NCBI GenBank assembly: GCA_031763025.1
Contig: JASSKH010000009.1
Location: 9,345,922 to 9,409,921, forward strand
Origin: Macrocystis pyrifera
Lineage: Eukaryota; Sar; Phaeophyceae; Laminariales; Laminariaceae
Direction: 5' to 3'
Length of the DNA: 64,000 nucleotides
The position numbers and the translations under genes were made by a program. Below the pieces are notes generated by a model. The model was not told the origin of the DNA and searched no databases. It saw nothing but the letters and a program-made list of their open reading frames with translations. Of the stretch, positions 9,801 to 21,591 are shown in pieces. The stretch's first letter is position 1. Each line of letters opens with the position of its first letter.

Positions 9801-12045
9801 TGTTTAGTAGCGTGATCTGGCGAAGGTGTACTATTACTGGGGATCATAGTTAATAGGACCAAATATTATTGGTAAAAATAGGTAAATATATAGGTTTTGG
9901 TCTGTAACGTAAGGCCTATTTACTATGCCCCCCGGTAATATCACAGTTGTTGTCTTATCGTGGCCAACCAGCGAAATATTTTTGTTGCTGTGGGAAAAAG
10001 TGACCAAAGGGACGTTTTTTAACGATGAACAACTTACGATTGGCTCACTACGTACCGCCTTCGGATTCGCCTGTTTAACCAATCAGCTCCTCGTGTTTTG
10101 CCGGTTTCAAATCTTTTTATGGCCCAACCGAATTAGATGATCGCAAACACCCTAATGTTGACCTACTGTACTTGTAGGGGGAGTTCCTCGTAGCGAGAGC
10201 TGCTATGGACGAATCCTTCGAGTTTTTTTTTTTGTTTTTTTGTTTTTGGAGTTGTGTACTGCTTTGTAGCTCTAACTTATTACCTTTCCGTGTATTTTTC
10301 GTTGTTGTTGTAATTTTGCTGCTTTCACTTTTTACTCTCACCCTGCCTGCCTACCTGCCTGCTTGCCTGATGACATTCTTCGCAGTGCTTCGTTTTTTCT
10401 ACGGAAAAGTCAATTTTGTTACTGACTGACTTACTACGTGTCCGCTCACGTTGTTGCCTGCCGCCTCTCTCCGCCTGCCCCCTGCCCCCCCCCACCCCCG
10501 CCCGGCCCTGTGCGTCGGCGTTACGATGCCACGATGGCAGGACATCATCAAGGAGATCGCGCAAAGCCGATCGATTTCGTCCAGCTTCGGCCCCGGCGGC
10601 GGCGGCGGCGGCGGTGCCGGTGCCGGTGGGGGGTCGGACGATAAGAAGGCCAAGATTGGCCACAAAGGTGTGCGCTCTATTTGCTGGGGTGTTTGTTGCC
10701 GTGTGTGACGGTACGCAGGTTGGGTGGTTTACTGGTGTTCTTGTATACGGGTACCGCAGTAGCTTACGGGTGTACGAGTATGCCAGGTATACCGGTATTG
10801 GTTTGCTGGTGTAGGCGACAGAGTACTGGTTTACTGGAATTCCGCGATACTGGTGGGCTGAGGTATTTACACCAACGAATGGATTTTGCACGATCGAAAC
10901 GTGTAGTTCGGCTGTTTTCCGTCAAAGCGGAGCTCTCTTTAGTGTTTTTTAAAAGTGATTTTACGTAAATAGTTTACGAAGGATCATACGTATGTACTGA
11001 GTGAGTACTATTTAGAGCTGCCCGTGGCGCCTGCCTGTTGACAGAGTACAGCGCAGTGCCAGTTATAAGAGAGTTGACTGCGCACAGCCTCTTACGGTCG
11101 TCGTGTAACATCCCGTGCCCCCCCTCCCCTCCCCTCCCCTGCCCCGCCTCGCCCCGCCCCCCCTCCTTCCCCGACCGTACTACCGCGCCTGTTTGTTCGT
11201 TTGTCCGTCTGTCTTTGGCGGCGGCGGCGGCGGCGGCGGCGGCGGGTATTCATAGTGGTGGTGCTGGTAGGCGTGGACCGACTGACGAAGCAGGCGCAAG
11301 CGGGGCTTAGGCGAACCATGGAAAAGTGAGGAGTTGCCGCCGCCGCCGCCGCCGCCGCCGCCGCCTGACGTACGTCTTAACCTAAGCCCTGGCGGCTAAG
11401 GCCACGCCTTTGCCCTTGTACGTGTAGAGTAGTCGTCCCGTTTTGGGGGACGAAGCACTCATTTTTTTTTAGTTTTGTCCCCATGACGGGACTGCACTCC
11501 CTTAAGGGATTTATAAATAGTGCCTTGCAGTAGATCCTTCGCTGCGGATGCATGCTTGCCTTAGCAGGCCTGCGGCGGGCCTTGTCCGCTACGAACTTTG
11601 TCTTGAAACCGCTTTAGAAGTTGACCCTCTTTTTTTTTGGGGGGGGGGCAGACTGCTTGGAAATAGTGTTGGATCTTTTTTTCTTTTTTTTTTTGCGAGA
11701 TGTAGGAAGAAAGGGTTCATCGTGTGTGTGTGTTTTGCTGTATGATTCTGCTGCTGTGCTACGTAGTTCTTGCTGTGCTGTTGGCGCTACTACTGCGTGC
11801 TCACGGCTGTCCTCCTGCTTTTTTTTTTTTTTTGTTTTTACTGTAGTGGACTGCGCTGCTGTACTGTTCGTACTACTGTACTGCTGTACTACTGCTGTGC
11901 TGAACTCTTTGTACTGCTGTGCTGCAGTACTGTGCTGCACTTTACACTGCACTATGCTGTACTACGGTACCATTGACGGTACTGGGTTACTATAAATACT
12001 GTGCCCGTACGACGGCTAAAGTACTGCTGCACTGATGCTGCACGG

Positions 12046-12090
<45 letters not shown>

Positions 12091-15000
12091 CTGCTACTAC
12101 TACTACTACTACTACTACTATACTATTACTACTACTGCTACTGCTACTACTACTACTAGTACTACTACTACCCCTCCTCCTCCTCCTCCTCCTCCTCCTC
12201 CTCCTCCTCCTCCTCCTCCTCCTACTACTACTACTACGACTTACTGCGATATTAGAGTAGCAGTCGTCACGCACAGTACGGGCAGTCGTCACCCTACGTA
12301 AAACCCCCTTTTTTTATACAAAACGCGAGCGCGAGTTGACCTTCGCCTTCGTCGCTGGAGGATAAGCTGGCCATCTTCTACAACCGGACTTTCCTTCAGC
12401 GCACCTTTTCGTTTCCCATCGCGCGTACAGGTTCACCAAGGAGACCGCGGTTTGACCCTTGACTGACCGCCCCCCACACTAAAAACATTACATTTTGGAA
12501 GGCCTTGACGCGGTTGACTAACCGCCCGTATACTAAAACCAGTATACTAAGGCCGACGGAGGCCTTAACGTGTCGAAAAAAACCGTTCTTATTCAATAGC
12601 ATCATTTTTGCGGGTTTGCGGGTGGACCTATACAATGATAGATGGCGTTTTGCGGACGGGCACGACGCGTAGAAGGAACGTACCACCATGTCCCGGAATG
12701 TGAGCTCCGTTTGGGTTGAATTTGCGTATACAATCGGTCTTACATGCGCATGTTGCTACAGAGTGGTATCTCAAACGGTACGTACGTAGCGCTCTAATCC
12801 ATGCAGTTCAGGCACAGCGCCGGTCCATGTTTTTTTTTTTTTTGCGTGTGTGTGCCCCTTGCTTGCGCGCGCGCCTGCGAGTAGGTCTTGTTGTTCGCGA
12901 GGGAACTCGCGTTTCGGCTCGAGACGGAGCTAGCTGCATACCTGGTACCTGGTATGTATTATTTTTTTTTTAATTTCTACCGAGGTATTCTTCCACTCCA
13001 GAGTTGTTGGAGCCTGTCCTGCGACCACAGAATGCGTTACATTGTGGCGATGAGTTAATGTGAGAACAACAACAACAACAACAACAACAAGAACAACAAT
13101 GTACGAAGCTTGACCCTTTTATGTTGGGCCGCAAGTACCGTCTTGGGGGCAAGCTGCTTCGAAATTGAGTGGTTTGTACCCACCAAAACGGGACTGCAAT
13201 TCTGTAAAGCTTGCACACCCCGTACAGCTCATGACCTAGCTCATCTATCGTGTATAGCTCCAGCTTCGAAAACATGTGTAGATGAGCTACCGCCTATAGC
13301 TCAAGCCGGGGGAAACGTGTGTAGCTCATGTAGCTCCCATAGCTCATCTCGGGGGCAGATGAGCTATAGCTCATGCAGCTCCTATAGCTCAGCCTGGGCA
13401 AATGTGTGTAGATGAGCTATCATCTATAGCTCAAGCTTTCAGAACATGTGCAGATGAGCTACCACCTACCAGCTCAAGCCAGGAGAAACATGTGTAGCTC
13501 ATGTAGCTCCTATAGCTCATCTCGGAGGTAGGTGAGCTAGCTCATGTAGCTCCTATAGCTCAGTCTAGGAAAATATGTGTGGATGAGCTATCCCCTATAG
13601 CTCAAGCCTTCAAAACATGTGCAGATGAGCTACCGCCTATACCTCAAGCAGGAAAAACATGTGCAGATGAGCTATCGCCTATAGCTCACCCCCGGAGAAC
13701 GTAATCATAACTCATGTACGCAGCTCATTGTAGCTCTTTCTCGGCAACACATGCGTGTAAAATAAGTAGCTGAAAAAACCCACCCTCAGGGACAAGTGCG
13801 AATGTATAGGAATAATATGGGTTGTACAGCTTACCATGCATATTCAATTTCAACGAGGGTACGAGCGGCAGTCAATATCGATGTTACTATTGGCACTTTT
13901 CGCATACTCATACAGCAGTAGACTCATACATAGAATAACATGAACACGATTAGTATGGCTGCTGCTATTAATAATGGTGCGCTGCAACGCCAGCGAAAAA
14001 CCAATCCGCCAACCCATCCACCCACCACCCATTCATAAGGCTATAGTGAATGGCAGCATCATCTGAATCCCGGACATACCGTTCCTTGAACACCACTTTT
14101 CCGTGGCTGGGGCCTACCACAAGGTGCAAAGACGAGACGGAGAGGCAGACACGAAAACTATCTACTACCAAAAGTACATCGCCTAAAAAACACGCAAACA
14201 GACGAACTGCTGTGAGGGACATCACAAAACAAAACACAGCAGATCCGCCGCTGCCTCAGCTTATCCCTAAGGCATCTACGTGAAGCTTGAGCTTTCTTCG
14301 TGCTCGTCGAAGACGTCTTCGTCATACCGGGTAGCTGTTTTGCCGGGTACGGTATACACCGCCTAAACCCGCTTGGTGGTGGTATGTCACGAATGGCTTG
14401 TCTCCTTGGTCTCCTGTTGGTAAGCGCAGCGTGAGAAGGTGCGCAGGACTTGTAAGCGCTAAACAAGCGAGGCATCTCGAAACACACGTCATGCACGGCG
14501 GCACTGCTGCATCATTTGAAAAATACGTAAAAGGTCAGCTGCGAAAGAAGCATAAAACACATCAGCCGCCGACAAGAAACAACAAAACTGCTGTACGGTC
14601 ATCGTTGCTGCTGTGTTCGTGCGAGTACGGTTAATAAAGACTAAACACCTGGACGAAAAATGAAACCCCACACAGCTACAGCTACGAGTACAGCTCGCTT
14701 CATGGATACATGTGCATCCACCTTGCCACTACAGTAGTACACCCCCCTACCCTTCAACTGCTCCAGAGAAGCACACAGATTGGATGATGTAGCTCGAGCA
14801 GCAGCATCTTGGTCTAGGTGGGCAAAATCACACGACGTCCGAAACACGCACCTTGCTCTCGGCCTGGGTTTGACCGTTGTCCTCATCCACATCGATGGGG
14901 TCCACGTCCATCGATGGATCCGCTTGCTGCCCGGCGCCAGCCTGGTTTACGGCCGACGCACCGCTAGAGCTGCTACCCCGGGTCGTGGGCACACTGGGGG

Positions 15001-18000
15001 TGTGTTGCTGTGTTGTGTCGTTGTTAGTGTTTTGTGCAAGCGCCTCTTGTGGTCGAAAAGCGAAAAATTCAAATTCTGCCGGGTGTCGACCAGATCCGAT
15101 CTACTGCAATATAGTACCACATTCTGTACCTGGTACGTACAACAAATATTGGGTTGTTTGTGTTGGTGTCGTTCTATTCTGCGTACTTGTATTGGTCACT
15201 TATACAGTTCATGAGCTAGCTCATCTATCCCCTATAGCTCAAGCCTTGAAAACATGTGCAGCAGATGAGCTATCGCCTATAGCTCAAGCTTTGAAAACAT
15301 GCGTAGATGAGCTACCGTCTATAGCTCAAGCTTCGAAAACATGTGCAGATGAGCTGTAGCCTATAGCTCAAGCTTCGAAAACATATGCAGATGAGCTACC
15401 GCCTATAGCTCAAGCCAGGGGAAACATGTGTAGCTCATGTAGCTCCTATAGCTCATCTCGGAGGTAGATGAGCTAGCTCATGTAGCTCCTATAGCTCACT
15501 CTGGGCATATAATGTGCAGATGAGCTATCCTCTATAGCTCAAGCTTTGAAAACATGTGCAGATGAGCTACCCTCCTATAGCTCAAGCCAGGAAAACATGC
15601 GCAGCTCATGTAGCTCACGTATCTCACCGGTGAGCTAGCTCCTTAAAGAGCTAGCTCGAGCTACCGTGAGCTGATCTGTCCGAGGTGTGAAAGCTTGAGC
15701 ACAAAAGCGCGCTAAAGAAAGAGGAAACAAAGAAAGAAAAGAAGAGCAGGTAAAAAGGGAAGTACGAACTCGAGTAGTATTTCGAGGCAAGCGATTTTTT
15801 TCTTGGCGCTCTTATGTACCCGATATTTTTCTCTGCGCGCTGTTGCAACCCCGCTTCCCCCGCCTTTAGTCACTCCTTTCTTACCTTCGTGTCCTCCTGC
15901 CCCCCCCCCCCCCCCGCCCCGTCGTCTGCTGCTGCAAATGGGAAAAAATGGACACGAAAAAGGTACACGTCATCTTGCCGGCTGATCCTGCTGTGCCACA
16001 GCCCGAGCAAGGTTATAGAGCCGGTGCGCTCTCGATGCCTTGGTGTCCGCGTTCCTGCCCCTCAAGAGTCGGAGGTGAGACAGGCGTGGTTGCTTTGCGC
16101 GGGGAGAAACTTTTGTTTTGCTTAATGACGAGAAGCGAGGCGGTTTTTGGGAGGGGTGGGGAGGAGGAGGGGTAAGGAAGGTGGGGGGGGGGAGGGGTCG
16201 GGAGGGGCAGGGGTAAGGAGGGGGCGGGGGGGGGGGGGGGGGGGGGGTACTCGATACCATGCATGGCCGTAGTTGCATCTACCATAGACCCTCTCGCATC
16301 CGTACAATGCCAGGACGCGGTACGTCGGGTTTTCACCGACCAGGCAGACATTGCTTGCACCAAGCCTTGCGAAGCGCCGTGAGGGGGGGGGGGGTTGAGG
16401 GAAAGGGTGGAGAATGGGGGAGTGGGGAGTGGGAGAGGAGGGTGGTGGGGTGTAGGGTATGGGGGGGGGGCGGGGTGGAGGTGGCGGTAAGGTTAGGAAG
16501 GGTTGGGATGGAGAGAGACAACGGGGGTGGAGAAGTGGGGAGGGGACGGGAGCGGGGGGCGGCCGGGGGGGGGGGGGGGCGGGGCATGAGCATAACACGC
16601 ACATGGCTTGTTTGTGTTGCCGCGTGCGGTAAGGTCGATTGCCGCGTCACCGTATGGCGGAGGAGTCCTCGATGGGTGACGACCGGCTTTGCTATTGTAG
16701 TGTCATCGGTTACGACCGTCTTGCTACCGTGGCCGCGGGAGAAATCGTGTTTTGTTCTCTCTCGCTCTCGTTGTTTTCCTCCTGCGTGCTCCCTCCTGCT
16801 CTCATTCACCCCCTTCTTGTTGTTTACTGCTTTTTGTTGCTTTTTATTTTGCTACGAACCCGAGGGGCTCTATAATGAGCAAGGATGTGATCCTGGTCCG
16901 GACGAACGTTTTTTTCAATATTTTTTTTCGTTTACGAACTCTTTTCTATGTTTCTTCTTCTTTTTTCTTTCATGTGATCGATACAGGGATTTTGCCAATA
17001 ATGGTTAACATTTTATTGAAATTTTGTTACTATTTTTGCGCTGTTGCTTTTTTTTTTTTTTTGCTTTTTTTTTGCCTTTTTGCCTTTTTGCCTTTTTGTC
17101 AATTTGGTACGTGTAATACGAAGTTTTTACTTGAATTACTTGTGCGTTCATTGTTGGTGTTGGTTTGTTTTCTTGTCCGTGTTTGCTGTTTTTCCTCGCT
17201 TCAAACGCTTGCGTGGATGGGTGCTGCCGTATCAATGCGACCTGTGTCCAGGTGTGCGGGGGGTCCTGACGTTCCGCGCGCAGAAAAAAAGAGGCGCGCG
17301 CTGATATTTTTACGGATCCATTTATTGCAATTTTTCAATTTTGTTTTTGCAGATTTTTTCAATTTGCGATTGTTTGCGTTACACATATCAGTCTGTCGCT
17401 CAACATGAGGACCATTGGTATTGAATAGTAGTTTAGAAATGTTCCCTGTTTTTCAGGACAGAGTGGGATAGATTTGCAATCTACGTAGAATGTCATTTTT
17501 TTCGTTCGTTTTTTTTTTTTTTCGTTTTTGTGTTGCGTTTTTTTTTTTTGTGCGTTTTTTTGTGCGTTTTTTTTTGCTCGCTCGCGTGGGTTGGTGGGTG
17601 GGTATCGCACGCAATGCGACTTGTTGCAGGTGTGCGGGGTTCTCACGTCCGTGTGCAGAAAAGAAGGGCTCACGCTTCCCCCCGAGCTGGCGGCTAGAGT
17701 GGCGAAGTCTTCAAGGTGCAACCTCCGCCGGGCGGTGCTGATGCTCGAGGCTTGCCGGGTGCAACAGTGAGTGCCGGTCGGTGTCTTTTGGGGTGGGATG
17801 GTGTGGCGTGGAGTGGTGTGGTATGGTATGGTATGGTATGGTATGGTATGGTATGGTATGGTATGGTATGGTATAGTATGGTGAGGTGTGGTATGGTATT
17901 GTATGGTATGATATGGTATGGTATGGTATGGTATGGTATGGTATGGTATGGTATGGTATATGGTGTGGTATGGTATGGTATGGTATTGTATGATATGGTA

Positions 18001-18129
18001 TAATATGGTATGGTATGGTATGATATGGTATGGTATGGTATGGTTGGTATGGTACGGTATGGTATGGTATGGTGTGGTATCGTACGGTATGGTATTATAT
18101 GGTGATGTGGTATGGTGATGACGTCCCGG

Positions 18130-18161
<32 letters not shown>

Positions 18162-18465
18162 ATGCGTTCTCCTTCGCCTTCGTCTTCGCTTGCTTTTTTT
18201 CCTCGACTCGATGATAATTCTGGCGCGAATTAGAGCACGACCTCGAACGGGTTGCGGAAGATGGGGGCTTTGCTCTTAATTTGGCGGTGTTTGCCGTGCG
18301 GTGGCACTCGGGGGCTTTCGGGATTGACCTCCCCGGTGGTGGGTAGTGCTCGAAACCGCGTGCACAGCAGGGGTGGGGGAGGCAGGGAGGGTAGCGAAGC
18401 AGTCAGCCCCTTTGGGTTCGAGTTGTCGAATTTTAACCAGGTTTTTGTTCTGTAGGTTGTTGTTG

Positions 18466-18497
<32 letters not shown>

Positions 18498-21400
18498 GAT
18501 GGTTGTTGCGTCTATTGCTGCCGTTGGTGCTGTTGTCGTTGCGGTGGCTGTTGTCGTCGATCTCGCATTAGCCCATCGCGACATCTTTGTCCGCGGTGGC
18601 AGAGCCCACGGCTCAGGAGCATCAAGAAGCTGCAATACACCTCGGTACCGGCGCGTCTTTCCTCGCGTACTGCATCGATCCTCCCCCCCCCCTGGTCGGT
18701 GAAAACCTGGTCGGTGAAAACCCGACGTGCTCCATCCCGGTATTGTAGGGTTGCCTGGTCGGTCAAAGCCCGACGTGCTCCGTCCCGGCATTGTAGGGAT
18801 GCGAGGGTCTATGGTCATACGACTACGGCCATACTTGACATGAGTACACCCCCCCCCCCCCGTCCCCCCCCCCCCCCTCCCCCGCCCCGACGTGCTCCGC
18901 CCCGGCATTTTAGGGATGCGAGAGTCTATGGTATACGATCTTGGCCATGCATGGCATGAATACGCTCCCCCACCCCTACCCCCCCCCCGACCTTCCAGTC
19001 GCCACCATTCCCAACCTCCACCTCCCCACCCCCCACCCTCCGCCCTCTCACGTTATCGCTGGATCGTTCCAAAGGTACCCGTTCACGGCTGACCAAGAGG
19101 TGCAGATGACGGACTGGGAGAACTACATCACCCAGCTAGCGCGGGAGATATGCTTGGACCAGGGCCCTATCAGGTGCTTAGAGCGCGCCGTTCCTACCTG
19201 TCTTTTTTGGGCTGTCGAGATTTAAATTTGAGCTTAAGAGTTTCTTAATTTCATTTTGTGAACGGCTGTGCTGGTGGTGGTGGTGGTGGTGGTGGTGGTG
19301 GTCGTGTTGGTGTTGGTGTGGTTGTGGATGGGGACGATGTTGATTGAAGGGGCTTCAGTCGCTTGAAGTAAGCCGGGAGACACCCTGGTGGTACTGCTGC
19401 TGCCGCTGCTGCTGCTTCGTGGCGATAGCAATCAGACGGGTAGTTAAATCGCTCATAAAATATTTCCCCCTTTTTTTTTTTCCTCTTTGTGTTACGATTC
19501 GTTTAAATCTCCAAAAGAACAATGTTATTATTGGCCTAAAATCGTCAACTAGTCGCTGAAATTACGGTATGTAGCGTCTTCGGGTGTGTACAGCAGCAAA
19601 GCAAGCTAATACGGGGGTCCATAGTTAATAGGACCTATGGTGTACATATAAACCTATATATTTACCTATTTTTACTAACAAAATTTGGTCCCGTTAACTA
19701 CGGACCCCCGTAATAATAAAAACGCTGTTACGGGGGACCACAGTAAATAGGACCTACGGTACACACAAAAACCTACATATTTCCCTATTTTTTTTACTGA
19801 CAATATTTGGTCCTATTTACTATGGCCCCCCCGAAATAAAAAAATCGGAGAACAAACGTACGCGGTAACGACAAACCTTCTTGCTTGTGGAACTTTCGAG
19901 CTCATCGACGTTGGTTGGTGGCCCTTTTCAGACAGCCAAGCGCATCAAGCCTCCTCATCTCTCTTGCGACGCTCGTGTTCGTGATGGGCGCACGTAATTT
20001 TTTTTTTCCGTCGAATTGAACATTGGACTTTTCAGGACGACACAACTCTTTTAAAAGCCCAATCGGGTCTACATCGGGCAACGCGTCGCATTCGTTCAGA
20101 TCTGCGTGTTGAGCGCTGCACTCCGGGGAGATTGTTTGAAGTACCGTATCCCGGGGAGATTGTGCTGCCAGCAGTGGCGGGCACACGCCAGTCGGCCGGG
20201 AGAGTGCTCGTACCGTTGTTCTCCCCGCCTCCCGGTGCTACGGCGCCGCTCTTTCCAGCAAGGAAAACGGGACCCGTACTGTGAGCGTTAAGATCTCCAC
20301 CCACACCGAATTTCTTGCGGGTCCTAGAAGCGAAAAAAAGTCCACTGTTGCCCGTCAGCCACAATAACAGCTATATATATCCAGCGTTCGCTCACACTCG
20401 ACGAACAGCAAGCAAACGAGCGAAACCCCCTTGGCTCCCAGCGGGCTATCTGATGGCCCAAGGACGCCCGGTGAGCCTGGAATCGCACAAAAATGCCACG
20501 AGGCACGAGTTTTTTCGCACACAGAGGAGAAAACAAGCCTCCGAGAACTTACGATCACACTCAGGCGTGCGGTCGTGTACATCCGTTGAGGGGCTGCGAT
20601 GGTGCCGTGCCCGCAGATATATGGCAAGTGTGCTCCTATCGGAAAGCTGTGGGACCCGGTTGATTTTTTTCGTTCGTTTTGTGGCAGAATTGTTCCTGTA
20701 TACATGACCGAGGAAGCCGTTCATTGGTGCATCTACCCAAAAGCCAACGGTTTCAATTTTTTAAATAAATAAATAAATGAATGAATGAAAAAAAAAAACC
20801 CGCAGAATGTCTGAACTCCCCCCTTGCCACGATGCGTCGTCTTATCTTTTGCTTCCTTGTTTCGATACATACGTGGGACACAATACTATTTTGCCGATCC
20901 TTCGCTTGCTGTCTACCCTGACAGGAAGCCTTCATGTGCGCTATACGTGGCGTTGCAATAGTCAACAGCCCTGCCTGATCGTGGCATTTGGCCATTTTCG
21001 TGGCATTTTAGCCATTTTCGTGGCATTTTAGCCATTTTTTTTTGTGGCATTTTAGCCATTTTTGTGGCATTTTGGCCAACTTGTTTGGCCTCAATGACGG
21101 CACTACGGTGTCGTTCGCGGCGTTTATTTTTTTTCATCTCTTGGAGACGCCCTGAGGCTGACGCGCCCAACTCTAGAAACAACCCCACCCTTCCTCCTAC
21201 CCGGTGCTGTCTCTGGAAGTGGCCACACCAGAAAGCTGATGTACGCGTTCGACGATGTAGTCCGGCGCAGTAAAGTACGCCTCACAAGCGGTTTCTTCGT
21301 AGGACGCCGCTCACCCTTCATGCGACTTGCCCCAACACCTCACGGCGCTTCGCACCTGGTCGACGCGCTCCGTCCGGGCATTGTGGGGATGCGAGGGTCT

Positions 21401-21552
21401 ATGGTCATACGACTACGACCTATGCGTGACATGAGTATACCCCCCCCCCCCCCCCCCCCCCCCCTTCCACGCCCCCAGCCACTACGATGCGCCATCCGTT
21501 TTTGCGAGAGCACGTCGTCGACGGTCTCACGCCCTCGGCACAAGACAACGCG

Positions 21553-21591
<39 letters not shown>

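Noticed and set aside
12035..12301. Poly-Tyr/Pro and poly-Val ORFs
   Set aside because: Translation of CTA/CTC triplets in an intron.
13220..15665. CRISPR-like arrays
   Set aside because: Units are contiguous and diverged with no unique spacers, and the context is eukaryotic introns; these are minisatellites.
17716..18118. ORFs rich in MVWYG
   Set aside because: Translation of the TATGG array.
20032..20364. Minus-strand peptide containing GGDLNAHS, reminiscent of a LINE endonuclease motif
   Set aside because: Only that short word fits; the surrounding sequence shows none of the other endonuclease motifs, and no reverse transcriptase is nearby.
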